Positions 44,367-53,307 of a stretch of 64,000 nt of DNA are shown here, in pieces. The DNA is from Acetobacter farinalis (lineage in GTDB: Bacteria; Pseudomonadota; Alphaproteobacteria; Acetobacterales; Acetobacteraceae). The translations under genes and the position numbers were made by a program. Each line of letters opens with the position of its first letter. Position 1 is the stretch's first letter. The stretch covers positions 12,995-76,994 of the forward strand of contig NZ_JAPIUX010000011.1 in the NCBI RefSeq assembly GCF_026240015.1, read 5' to 3'. The notes below the pieces were generated by a model. It saw only the letters and a program-made list of their open reading frames with translations. It had not been told where the DNA came from and made no database searches.

Positions 44367-47300
44367 ATGACGTGTGAGAACATCCGCTCGGTCTGCCCTT
44401 ATTGCGGTGTGGGCTGCGGCATTGTGCTTGAGGTGGAAAACCGGAAAATTGTCCGGGTGCGGGGTGATGCCGCACACCCGGCCAACAAGGGGCGGCTCTG
44501 TACCAAAGGCAGCTCCTGCGATAACCCTGTAACCTCTTCCGCCCGGCTGGAAACAGCCCTGCTCCGGCCAGAGCGTGCAGCCCCCCTCGCTCCGGCCTCC
44601 GCAGACGCGGCAATTCAGGAAACCGCCAAGCGCCTGCGGGCTATTCTGGAAACATACGGGCCGGATGCCATTGCTTTGTATGTCTCCGGCCAGATGTCTC
44701 TGGAGGCCCAGTACCTCGCCAACAAACTTGTGAAAGGCTATCTCCGCACACGACATATCGAATCCAACTCCCGCCTGTGCATGGCGGCGGCGGGCATGGG
44801 GTACAAGCTCTCACTGGGAGCGGATGCCCCGCCTGGCTCCTACGAAGATTTTGACTGTACCAATCTGTTTTTCGTCATCGGGGCGAATATGGCGGATTGT
44901 CATCCCATTCTGTTCCTGCGCCTGCTGGACCGCAAGCGCGCAGGTGCAAAACTGATTGTGGTGGACCCACGCCGCACCGCCACAGCTGAAAAAGCGGACC
45001 TGTTTTTGCAAATCCGCCCCGGTACGGACCTCGCTTTACTCAACGGTCTGCTCTGGCTGCTGACAGAACTCGGAGCAATTGATACGCCCTTCATTGCTGC
45101 CTGCACCACAGGATGGCAGGAGATGCCCGCCTTTCTGGCAGAGTACACGCCAGAACGCGTGGCACGCCTGACAGGCCTTGCGGAGGATGACCTCCGTACA
45201 GCCGCCCGCTGGATTGCCGAAGCAGGAGACTGGATGTCTCTGTGGACCATGGGGCTCAACCAAAGCATTTCCGGGGCGTGGCACACCAATGCGCTGTGCA
45301 ACCTGCATCTGGCCACAGGAGCCATCTGCAAGCCTGGGGCGGGGCCGTTTTCGCTCACCGGCCAGCCCAACGCTATGGGTGGGCGGGAGATGGGCTACAT
45401 GGGACCCGGCCTGCCCGGCCAGCGCACAGCTCTTGCCGCACAGGACAGGGCTTTTTGCGAAGCCCTGTGGAACCTCTCTCCCGGCACCCTGCGGGACGCC
45501 GGCAGCGCGGGCGCGATTGCTATGTTCGAGGAGATGGCCGCAGGGCAGATCAAGGCCTGCTGGATTATCTGCACCAACCCTGTTGCCACCGTGCCCCGGC
45601 GCGACACCGTGATTGCCGCCCTTGAAAAAGCCGAGCTTGTGATCGTGCAGGATGCCTATACGGATACAGAAACCGGCCACTATGCCGATATCCTTCTGCC
45701 CGCCGCCCTGTGGGCCGAGGCCGATGGCGTGCAGGTGAACTCGGAGCGGACCATGACCCTCGCCCCGCAGGCCGTTCCTCCTCCCGGGGAAGCCCTGCCG
45801 GACTGGCAGATTATTGCCCGCGTTGCCTGCGCCATGGGGTTTGAGGACGGTTTTTCCCACAGCTCCGCCTCTGAGGTTTTTGCCGAGGCCAGCCGTTTTG
45901 CAAACCCGCAGACAGGGTATGATATTTCCGGCGCAAGCCACGCCCGCCTGCGGGAAGGCCCGATGCAATGGCCCATCTCTGAGCATGATACCGCCACCCG
46001 CCACCCCATCCGCTACCGCCCGGACCCGAACGCCCCCCCTGTTTTTGCAACCCCCGATGGCAAGGCCGTGTTTTTCCCGCGCCCATGGATGCCGCGCGCC
46101 GAGGAGCCGGATGAAACCTATCCGTTTCTGCTCAACACCGGCCGCCTGCAACACCAGTGGCACACCCTGACCAAAACGGGCCGGGTGGCGCAGCTCAACA
46201 CGCTTAACCCCGGTCCGTTTGTGGAACTTGCCCCCGAAGATGCCCGGCATCTGGGGCTGGCTGAGGGAGACCCGGTTGAAATCCGCTCCAGCCGAGGCAG
46301 CGCAACCGTGCCCGCCCGTCTCTCCACACGCATTGCCCCCGGCACCTGCTTCGCCCCCTTCCACTGGAATGACCGGTTTGGCGCGCAGTTGTGCCTCAAC
46401 GCGCTGACACCGGATGCGATCGACCCCCTCTCCCTGCAGCCCGGCATCAAACACTGCGCTGTCTCCCTCACCCGCGCCCGCACGGCTCCCCCGGCCGTGC
46501 AGGAGAGAACCAAAACCATGCCCACGGACCGCCTTGCCCGCCATCTGGGCCTTGCAGACCACAAGGCACCCCTGTTTTCCGGGGAAAGCGCGCACTGGGT
46601 GAGCGGTTTTCTGGAAGGGCTGCGCATGGCCCCGCCAGAAGGCACCCTGCCGGTTATCCCGGCTTCCGCACCCCTTTCAGCTGAACAGGCAACGCACCTG
46701 AACGGCGTGCTGGCGGGGCTTTACGCACGCGCGCCCGCCGCGGCACTGGCCACCCCGCTGGCACCCGACCTCGTGGCGGGGTCCTCCGCTCCGGCCCTGA
46801 CCCTCTGGTGGGCCTCCCAGACCGGCCGCACGGAAGCGCTGGCCGCACAGCTTGCCATCTGGCTGCGTGAAAACGGGCATGACGTCCGTCTGGCGGGGCT
46901 GGACCAGTGTGACCCGGCCGCCCTTTCCGGCACAGCCCTGTTCCTTGTTTCCACTTTCGGGGATGGAGACCCACCAGACAACGCCGCCCCCTTCTGGGAT
47001 GCCGTGCGGCGGCAGGACCTCGCCCTTCCGCCCCTGCATTACGCTGTTCTTGCGCTTGGAGATTCGTCTTACGCCAGCTTCTGCGGGTTTGGCCGTGCGC
47101 TGGACGCACGACTGGGCGCGCTGGGTGCCTCCCCCCTGCTCCCGCGTGTGGAGTGTGAACCGGATTATGAAGAGGCTGTAGAAGCCTGGCAGCCCCGCCT
47201 GCTCGCCGCGCTGGGTGGCCCTGCGCCCTCTGAAACCGGCCCCGCCCTGCATGCCCCGGCTCTGGCCCCCGGCATTACCCGCACCACCCCCGCTCTGGCA

Positions 47301-48308
47301 CGCATAACCAGCGTGACCCGCCTGACGGGGGAAGACCCGGAAAAGGAAACATGCCATATTGTTCTGGATATTTCCGGAACATCCCTACGCTATACAGCAG
47401 GAGATGCGCTGGGCATCTGGCCGCGCAACAGTGAACCTGTGGTGCAGCAGGTTCTGAAAGCCCTTCAGCTTCCAGAACACACGATGCTGACCTTGCGGCG
47501 GCAGGGGGCCGTCCCGCTTGGCGAGGCGCTGCGCCGCTGGTTTGACCTCTCCCGCCCCACCCCCGCCCTGCTGGAGCGGCTGGGCCAGGCCGATGGCGGA
47601 TATCTGCCGGACCTTCTCGGCGCACTGGCCACGGCACCGGCCCCGCAGGAAATCCCGGCCCTGTTCCGCCCGATGCAGCCCCGCCTGTATTCCATTTCCT
47701 CCTCCCCCCTTGCCGCACCGGGGCAGGTGCATCTGACTGTTGGCGTCAACCGCACACCATTCCCCGGTGTTTCCTCCACATGGCTTACGGGGCTCACCCC
47801 GGGGGAGGAGGTGCCGGTGTTCGGGCAACCCACAACGCACTTCCGCCTGCCTGCGGATGAGACACGGCCTGTCATCATGATTGGGCCGGGCACTGGTATT
47901 GCACCCTTCCGCGCCTTTCTGCAGGAACGCGCCGCACGGCAGTCCACCGGCCCCACCTGGCTGTTTTTTGGAGAGCGGCATGAAAGCACCGGCTTTTACT
48001 ACCGCAAGGAACTGGAAGCTTTTCTGGCCCAAGGCTACCTGACCCGGCTGGATACAGCCTTCTCGCGGGATCAGCCCGAGCGCATTTATGTGCAGGACCG
48101 CATGGAGGAACAGGGTGCCCGGCTATGGGACTGGCTGAACCGGGGCGCGTACCTGTATATCTGTGGTGATGCCGCCCGCATGGCGCGGGATGTTGACAGC
48201 GCCCTGAAAAGGATTATCGCACATCACGGAAAGGTGAGCTTTGAACAGGCTGACGCCTTTCTGGCAGATCTTGCCCGCGGTGGCCGCTATCTGCGCGATG
48301 TGTACTGA
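44367..48308 (+). CDS. Molybdopterin nitrate reductase fused to a CysJ-like diflavin reductase
   Basis: 1313 residues in one frame, five bases after nirBD. Residues 1-700: bis-MGD nitrate reductase of the NasA/NapA type, with a 4Fe-4S site Cys10-x2-Cys13-x3-Cys17-x27-Cys45, molybdopterin core, and the dinucleotide-binding domain around 570-690. Residues ~810-950: flavodoxin-like FMN domain (WASQTGRTE; STFGDGDPPDNA; LALGDSSYASFCGFG). Residues ~970-1313: FAD/NADPH reductase with RLYSISSSP near 1106, GPGTGIAPFRAF near 1172, and a YLYICGDAARMARDV block. This would pass NADPH electrons through FAD and FMN to the 4Fe-4S and molybdenum sites within one chain. There is no C-terminal BFD [2Fe-2S] domain as in NasA. 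Such fusions are annotated elsewhere but look uncommon. Confidence 0.93.
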   Translation: MTCENIRSVCPYCGVGCGIVLEVENRKIVRVRGDAAHPANKGRLCTKGSSCDNPVTSSARLETALLRPERAAPLAPASADAAIQETAKRLRAILETYGPDAIALYVSGQMSLEAQYLANKLVKGYLRTRHIESNSRLCMAAAGMGYKLSLGADAPPGSYEDFDCTNLFFVIGANMADCHPILFLRLLDRKRAGAKLIVVDPRRTATAEKADLFLQIRPGTDLALLNGLLWLLTELGAIDTPFIAACTTGWQEMPAFLAEYTPERVARLTGLAEDDLRTAARWIAEAGDWMSLWTMGLNQSISGAWHTNALCNLHLATGAICKPGAGPFSLTGQPNAMGGREMGYMGPGLPGQRTALAAQDRAFCEALWNLSPGTLRDAGSAGAIAMFEEMAAGQIKACWIICTNPVATVPRRDTVIAALEKAELVIVQDAYTDTETGHYADILLPAALWAEADGVQVNSERTMTLAPQAVPPPGEALPDWQIIARVACAMGFEDGFSHSSASEVFAEASRFANPQTGYDISGASHARLREGPMQWPISEHDTATRHPIRYRPDPNAPPVFATPDGKAVFFPRPWMPRAEEPDETYPFLLNTGRLQHQWHTLTKTGRVAQLNTLNPGPFVELAPEDARHLGLAEGDPVEIRSSRGSATVPARLSTRIAPGTCFAPFHWNDRFGAQLCLNALTPDAIDPLSLQPGIKHCAVSLTRARTAPPAVQERTKTMPTDRLARHLGLADHKAPLFSGESAHWVSGFLEGLRMAPPEGTLPVIPASAPLSAEQATHLNGVLAGLYARAPAAALATPLAPDLVAGSSAPALTLWWASQTGRTEALAAQLAIWLRENGHDVRLAGLDQCDPAALSGTALFLVSTFGDGDPPDNAAPFWDAVRRQDLALPPLHYAVLALGDSSYASFCGFGRALDARLGALGASPLLPRVECEPDYEEAVEAWQPRLLAALGGPAPSETGPALHAPALAPGITRTTPALARITSVTRLTGEDPEKETCHIVLDISGTSLRYTAGDALGIWPRNSEPVVQQVLKALQLPEHTMLTLRRQGAVPLGEALRRWFDLSRPTPALLERLGQADGGYLPDLLGALATAPAPQEIPALFRPMQPRLYSISSSPLAAPGQVHLTVGVNRTPFPGVSSTWLTGLTPGEEVPVFGQPTTHFRLPADETRPVIMIGPGTGIAPFRAFLQERAARQSTGPTWLFFGERHESTGFYYRKELEAFLAQGYLTRLDTAFSRDQPERIYVQDRMEEQGARLWDWLNRGAYLYICGDAARMARDVDSALKRIIAHHGKVSFEQADAFLADLARGGRYLRDVY

Positions 48309-48325
48309 ACGGGAAGGCCGTTTGC

Positions 48326-48907
48326 ATGAAAGTCCTTCTGGCAGATGAGAACTCCCAGCGCGCCGGAGCCCTGGCGCGCCTGCTGGAGGCGGATACCTCT
48401 CTGGAGGTTATCCTGCTGGAGGCCCACACCAGCCTGATGGACGCCGTACGCTCCCACGCGCCCGATATTGTTCTGGTTGATATCAGCCGCGCAGACCGCG
48501 ATGCACTGGACAGCGTGCGCGCACTCTCTGCCTCCGGTCTAGAGCGGCCTGTGGCCCTGTTTGTTGATGAAGATGATGAAGCCCTGATGGAAGACGCGTT
48601 TGCCGCAGGGGTCTGCTCTTACAACGTGCTCGATACACCGGTAAAAAACGTCAAGCCGCTTTTGCGCTCCGCCATTGCGTTGTATGACCGTTTCCGCAAA
48701 ACAAACGCGGAGCTTCTGGCGGCCCGAAAAACGCTCTCCGACCGTGAAACCATAGATCGCGCCAAATTCCTGTTCATGAAGCAGGAGCGGTGCAGGGAAG
48801 AGGATGCCTACCGCTGGTTGCGCAAACAGGCCATGCAGACTTCACGAAAAATTATTGATGTTGCCACAGAGTATCTCGCCCACCATACCAGGACCCCCAA
48901 AGCATGA
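48326..48907 (+). CDS. nasT: NasT-type ANTAR-domain transcription antiterminator
   Basis: 193 residues. The N-terminal ~120 residues form a receiver-like domain (LLADENSQRAGALARLL; DIVLVDISRADRD). The C-terminal ~60 residues are an ANTAR RNA-binding domain: TLSDRETIDRAKFLFMKQERCREEDAYRWLRKQAM in the three-helix pattern, ending in IDVATEYL. NasT binds two-hexaloop leader RNA and lets transcription pass the terminator when nitrate or nitrite is present. A matching leader lies at 38425-38524. The stop overlaps the nasS start by 4 bases (ATGA), as expected for partners that form a complex. Confidence 0.93.
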   Translation: MKVLLADENSQRAGALARLLEADTSLEVILLEAHTSLMDAVRSHAPDIVLVDISRADRDALDSVRALSASGLERPVALFVDEDDEALMEDAFAAGVCSYNVLDTPVKNVKPLLRSAIALYDRFRKTNAELLAARKTLSDRETIDRAKFLFMKQERCREEDAYRWLRKQAMQTSRKIIDVATEYLAHHTRTPKA

Positions 48908-49914
48908 GCACATCCTGCCGTATTGGCCTGCTCCAGCTGGCTGACAGTGCACCAGTGCTTGTAGCCTGTGTGCTGAATATTTTCTCCCGGCACGGGCTGG
49001 AGATTGCACCTGTGGTTGTGCCCTCATGGGCCAATATTGCCGATGGGCTGGTCTGGAACGGGTTTGATGGCGCCGTGATGTTTCCGCCCCTTGCCATCAT
49101 GACCGCACTTGGCCAGCGTGGCCGCGCACTTGACCTGCGGCCTGGCCTGCCCCTCAGCCGGGGCGGAAACATGCTTGTCCTGCGTGGGCAGAAGGCCGAA
49201 CAGGCTTTGTGGGATGCGGAGCCTGACAAGCACACGGCTTTTAAAAACTGGCAGCAGGCCCTTGGCCGCAGGCCCCGGCTGGGTGTTGTTCACCTGTATT
49301 CCACACATTATCTTATTCTGACACGCTTTCTTTCAAAGAACGCCCTCAACCGGGACACAGAAACGGATATTGTCATCATGCCCCCCGCCCGCATGATCGA
49401 GGCTCTTGCCGCCGGAGAAATTGACGGGTTCTGCGCCGGGCCTCCATGGGGGGCGGATGCCACCCTGAAAAATCTGGCCTTTGCCGTTGCCGGCTCCGCC
49501 TCGACCATGCCGGGGCACCTCGAAAAAATGCTTGTCCTGAAAGAACAATGGAAGGCAGACAATCCGAACGCCGAGGCCCGCCTGCATGCCGCACTGCGTG
49601 AGGCCGTGGCACTCTGCAACACACCGGCACAGGCCCCCTTTATCACGGAGCTTCTCAGCGCCCCCATGCAGGATGGCGGGCTGGGTCTGCCCACGGACGC
49701 CCTGAAAGCCGTGCTGCCGGGCACAACCTCCACCCCGGATGTCATGGTATTTGATACGGAATCCCAAAGCACAGAGGCCTCCTTTGGGTGGATGCTTGAG
49801 GGCATGCAGGCCGAAGGTTGGCTGACGCCCGCCCTGCTGGACACGTTGAAAACGCTCGGCTGGTCTGACCGCCACGGCGCATTTCACACGCCAGCAGAGC
49901 GCCCTGCACGGTAA
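48904..49914 (+). CDS. nasS: NasS-type nitrate sensor, NrtA/CmpA-like
   Basis: 336 residues, no signal peptide, so a cytosolic member of the NrtA/SsuA-like periplasmic-binding-protein-2 family. RIGLLQLADSAPVLVA, VVPSWANIADGLVWNGFDGAVMFPPLAI, GLPLSRGGN and EIDGFCAGPPWGADA match nitrate-binding members. In characterised NasS-NasT pairs the NasS protein sequesters NasT until it binds nitrate or nitrite. Placement directly after nasT and the absence of ABC-transporter genes favour this sensor role over transport. A terminator follows, so this is the last gene of the operon. Confidence 0.92.
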   Translation: MSTSCRIGLLQLADSAPVLVACVLNIFSRHGLEIAPVVVPSWANIADGLVWNGFDGAVMFPPLAIMTALGQRGRALDLRPGLPLSRGGNMLVLRGQKAEQALWDAEPDKHTAFKNWQQALGRRPRLGVVHLYSTHYLILTRFLSKNALNRDTETDIVIMPPARMIEALAAGEIDGFCAGPPWGADATLKNLAFAVAGSASTMPGHLEKMLVLKEQWKADNPNAEARLHAALREAVALCNTPAQAPFITELLSAPMQDGGLGLPTDALKAVLPGTTSTPDVMVFDTESQSTEASFGWMLEGMQAEGWLTPALLDTLKTLGWSDRHGAFHTPAERPAR

Positions 49915-49931
49915 TATACTCCAACACATTC

Positions 49932-49980
49932 CGGCCCTCTTCGTGTCCAAAATGAAATAAAGGGCCGATTTTTGTTTTTG
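49932..49980 (+). terminator. Terminator of the nas operon
   Basis: CGGCCCT (49932-49938) pairs with AGGGCCG (49961-49967) around a 22-base loop. ATTTTTGTTTTTG follows. It lies 17 bases after the nasS stop. Confidence 0.8.
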
Positions 49981-50111
49981 AGCATTTCATACTCTTAATT
50001 CCGCGCGTTACAAAGAAATCACGGTCCAGCACACGTTATCTCTATTATTTCATTTTTGAAAAAATAGATGGATCAATACTGATTTATTTCGCTTCCAGCC
50101 GGATTTATAAT

Positions 50112-50939
50112 ATGCCTTCCGCTCTTTCCCACATACGCACACAGCTTCAGGATATCCGGAAAGCGGCTATGGAACGCCTTGGCGGGGTTATCCTGCACAG
50201 TGACCTGCAGGAACGCTATGTAGATTGGCAGCTTCCCGTCCCGCTGGGCCGGAAGCGGCAGGCGCGCCTGCAGACAATCCGCAAGGCCGGCATACTGTTT
50301 ATCCATGTTCCCAAAAATGCCGGAACGGCCATCTCCCGGGAGCTGTATGGAGCCAGCATGCGGCATGAAACTGTTCGCTATTACATCAGGCACGCGCCCG
50401 ATCTGGTGCGCACCCTGCCCAGTTTTGCGCTCTGGCGTGACCCGGTGGAGCGCTTTCTTTCAGCCTATGATTTTATCCGCAACGGCGGGGGCAGCCATGT
50501 CGCGCTGCATCCCGGCTTTGCCAGGCGGTATGAGGCCATCAAGACACTCGATCAGATGATTGAGTATGTAGAAGGCGCCTCCTCCCTCTATCAGCTTGAC
50601 CATGTCCTGCGCCCGCAAAGCTGGTACCTTGCAGACCGCAACGGTGACATTGCCGTAAAGATGCTGTTTGACATCAAGGATATTGACCGGATTTATCCTT
50701 TCATCCCCTCCCTGCGGGCGGGAGCGATAAAAAAAATCAATACAACACAGAGATTCACCACCGACGCCCTTCCCGCCCAGAAAGAGAAAATTATCTTCCT
50801 GTACAAAGAAGATTACAAAATAAAGCACTCCATGAAGCAAATTCACGAGTATTCGCCAAACTGGTCTGGGACGAGGACAATGCAGCCCCGCCCTCTCCTG
50901 CCCATATCCCTGCGCCCCGTTTTTGAAGGAGGCCTTTAA
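50112..50939 (+). CDS. Sulfotransferase-like protein (family 2 type)
   Basis: 275 residues, soluble. ILFIHVPKNAGTAISRELYG near residue 60 is a 5'-phosphosulfate-binding loop, and ALWRDPVERFLSAYDFIRNGG near residue 110 matches the 3'-phosphate-binding motif of carbohydrate-type sulfotransferases. It would transfer sulfate from PAPS to a glycan or lipid acceptor; the acceptor is unknown. No PAPS synthesis or polysaccharide genes are adjacent. The gene and its ~150-base upstream sequence are more AT-rich than their neighbours, with runs such as AAAAAAATC, which suggests possible acquisition by transfer. Confidence 0.75.
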   Translation: MPSALSHIRTQLQDIRKAAMERLGGVILHSDLQERYVDWQLPVPLGRKRQARLQTIRKAGILFIHVPKNAGTAISRELYGASMRHETVRYYIRHAPDLVRTLPSFALWRDPVERFLSAYDFIRNGGGSHVALHPGFARRYEAIKTLDQMIEYVEGASSLYQLDHVLRPQSWYLADRNGDIAVKMLFDIKDIDRIYPFIPSLRAGAIKKINTTQRFTTDALPAQKEKIIFLYKEDYKIKHSMKQIHEYSPNWSGTRTMQPRPLLPISLRPVFEGGL

Positions 50940-51156
50940 ACTCCCTTTTCTCACGGAATAAAAAATGTCAGACATGACGTTAATGACACGCACCATGGCC
51001 GGACACGGCCTTGACCCACGTTTTCCTCTTGCATCCCTGTGCAGAAACAGCGTCTTAATGAGACTTGCTCAAGGACACGGCTGACACAAGAGAACGCATT
51101 TGTCTTCACATACCCCTTCCCTTCCGCACGCATCGTCAGAAGACGCACAGACAGGT

Positions 51157-51885
51157 ATGGCAGGCGCGCACTCTTCCACACACATTCTGGTTGTGGAAGA
51201 TGACCCTGAAATCCGTGCCCTGTTACAGCGCTACCTGCAAAGGCTGGGGTATGATGTCTCCACAGCGCTCAACCGCGCAGGAATTGATGCTGCACAGCAG
51301 CGCAAGCCTGTTGACCTCACCCTGCTTGACCTCATGCTGCCGGATGAAGATGGTCGTACTTTGTGCCAGCACCTCCGACAGACATCGCACACACGCATCA
51401 TCATGGTCAGCGCCCTGAGTGACAGTCGTGACCGTATTTCGGGGCTTGATCTGGGCGCTGACGATTATGTGACCAAACCGTTTGATCTGGAAGAACTGGC
51501 AGCACGCATTCGGGCCGTGCTCAGGCGGCCCCTGTCGGATGCCACCCCGCCTGCCATGCAGACGGCGCAGCATTACCGGTTTGATAACTGGCTGTTTGAA
51601 CCCGCAAAGCGGGCTTTATACGGCAAAACCGGCGTCCGGGTCGCGCTCACCGGATCTGAAACTGATCTTCTTCTGGCATTCTGCCAGAATATGCACAGGG
51701 TTTTCACACGAGCAGAACTTCTGACGCACATGCATGATGATGAAAAGACTGTGGACCCGCGCGCCATTGACCTGCTGATCAGCCGCCTGCGCCGTAAACT
51801 GGCGCATGAAGGCCGCCAACTGGAGCTTATCCGCACCATTCGCGGCGGTGGCTATATTTTTGACCCGGATGACACCAAGGCATGA
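51157..51885 (+). CDS. OmpR-family response regulator
   Basis: 242 residues from ATG 51157; a TTG at 51100 would add 19 residues and cannot be excluded, since neither start has a strong ribosome site. The receiver domain has acidic VVEDD at the start, phospho-acceptor Asp58 in LLDLMLPDEDG, Ser/Thr in MVSALSD and Lys in VTKPFD. The C-terminal winged-helix domain (FEPAKRALYG ... GSETDLLLAFCQN ... SRLRRKL ... TIRGGGYIF) places it with OmpR/PhoB. The stop overlaps the kinase start by 4 bases, so the pair is co-transcribed. Targets unknown. Confidence 0.92.
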   Translation: MAGAHSSTHILVVEDDPEIRALLQRYLQRLGYDVSTALNRAGIDAAQQRKPVDLTLLDLMLPDEDGRTLCQHLRQTSHTRIIMVSALSDSRDRISGLDLGADDYVTKPFDLEELAARIRAVLRRPLSDATPPAMQTAQHYRFDNWLFEPAKRALYGKTGVRVALTGSETDLLLAFCQNMHRVFTRAELLTHMHDDEKTVDPRAIDLLISRLRRKLAHEGRQLELIRTIRGGGYIFDPDDTKA

Positions 51886-53240
51886 GAGGTTTCCCTCGCC
51901 TCTTCCCCCGTACTATTTACGGGCAGATGGTCGCCCTTGTTTCCCTGTGCATGGTGATCACGCTGAGTGTGATCCCTGTTCTGCTCTATGCCTTCCGCCC
52001 TCTGATTCCGCCGCCGCTCCCCTCCGGGCCGTGGACCAATATTCTGGCCATTGAAACGGGGATTGAGGCGCTTCAGGCGTCGCTCCCGCAGACACGGGAG
52101 GCCGTTGCCCAGAAAATTTCCGGGAACGAGATTACGTTTTCAGTTGGCCAACCCCCGCCCTGCATGGTCGTCCCGACTGACCACATGACAAAATTCCTTC
52201 AGACCATGCTGATGTTCAGGGATAATCTGGGCGGCTACACCCTGCTCGCCAAAAGCTGCGCCCCGCGTGAGACTGGCGGCCCCACCGCTCTTCTTTTTCT
52301 TCCTCACGACAATATCAGCGTTCTGGTTTACAACACGCCCAACCATCATTTCAGACGCATGATGCGCTGGACCATGCCACTGCTGGCCTCCCTGACCTCA
52401 CTGCTGACCATTACATTTTCCCTGACATTCTGGAGCATTTGGCACATCAGCCGCCCTTTGCGAAACATTTCTGCACAGGCTGATGCTTTTGGATATGACA
52501 GCACCCCGGACCCTCTCCCTGAACACGGACCAACCGAAGTCCGTCGGCTGACACATGCGTTCAACCGCATGCAGGCCCGCATTGCGGCCTCGGCGGAGGA
52601 GCGCACCCGCATGCTTATCGCCATCGGGCATGATCTGCGCACGCCTCTCACACGCCTGTTCATGCGGCTGGAACTGGGCGGCGAGGAAGCCTCTCCCGCC
52701 GCCATGAAGCATGATCTGACACTGATGAAAAAAATGCTGAACGGCGCATTACATTTCCTGCGCGAGCAGGCGGATGCAGAAAAGGCGGAAGTGATTGACC
52801 TCGCCTCTCTTCTGGAAACCCTGTGCCATGAATTCAGTGTGGTCGGGCACACGCTGCACTATTCCGGTCCGGCCCACTTCACCTGCACATGCCAGCCTAC
52901 CGCACTGGAGCGCGCCTTGAGCAACCTGATTGAAAATGGCCTGAAATACGGGACAGAAGTGCAAATCACCCTTCGGGGTGAACAGCAGCATGCCGTGATT
53001 GATATCTGTGATAACGGACCGGGCATTCCCGCGCACAAGCTTGCCGCGGCCCGTCTGCCCTTTTACCGGCTGGACCCGGCCCGCGCAGCAGATGGCGGGC
53101 TAGGGCTCGGCCTTTCCATTGCGGATGCCATTATCACCCGCCACAATGGCCAGCTTCAGCTCAGCGCCGCTCAGCCACACGGCCTGCATGCCCGCATCAC
53201 GCTGCCTTTGGGGAAACGACCTCCCAACGAGGCGATGTAG
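51882..53240 (+). CDS. EnvZ-like membrane sensor histidine kinase
   Basis: 452 residues. The first membrane helix is about residues 12-42, a periplasmic sensor region of ~115 residues follows, and the second helix is near 165-188 (PLLASLTSLLTITFSLTFW). A HAMP domain comes next, then HisKA with phospho-acceptor His250 in GHDLRTPLTR and HATPase_c with ERALSNLIENGLKYG (N box), DNGPGIP (G1) and GLGLGLSIADAI (G2). It phosphorylates the adjacent OmpR-type regulator. The stimulus is unknown. The architecture and H-box are those of the EnvZ/OmpB branch. Confidence 0.92.
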   Translation: MRGFPRLFPRTIYGQMVALVSLCMVITLSVIPVLLYAFRPLIPPPLPSGPWTNILAIETGIEALQASLPQTREAVAQKISGNEITFSVGQPPPCMVVPTDHMTKFLQTMLMFRDNLGGYTLLAKSCAPRETGGPTALLFLPHDNISVLVYNTPNHHFRRMMRWTMPLLASLTSLLTITFSLTFWSIWHISRPLRNISAQADAFGYDSTPDPLPEHGPTEVRRLTHAFNRMQARIAASAEERTRMLIAIGHDLRTPLTRLFMRLELGGEEASPAAMKHDLTLMKKMLNGALHFLREQADAEKAEVIDLASLLETLCHEFSVVGHTLHYSGPAHFTCTCQPTALERALSNLIENGLKYGTEVQITLRGEQQHAVIDICDNGPGIPAHKLAAARLPFYRLDPARAADGGLGLGLSIADAIITRHNGQLQLSAAQPHGLHARITLPLGKRPPNEAM

Positions 53241-53307
53241 TCCGAAACCCGTTCATCACAAGGGCCATCAGGCCGCCTGCAAATCCCCTCTCAGGCCCAT
53301 GTGCATT

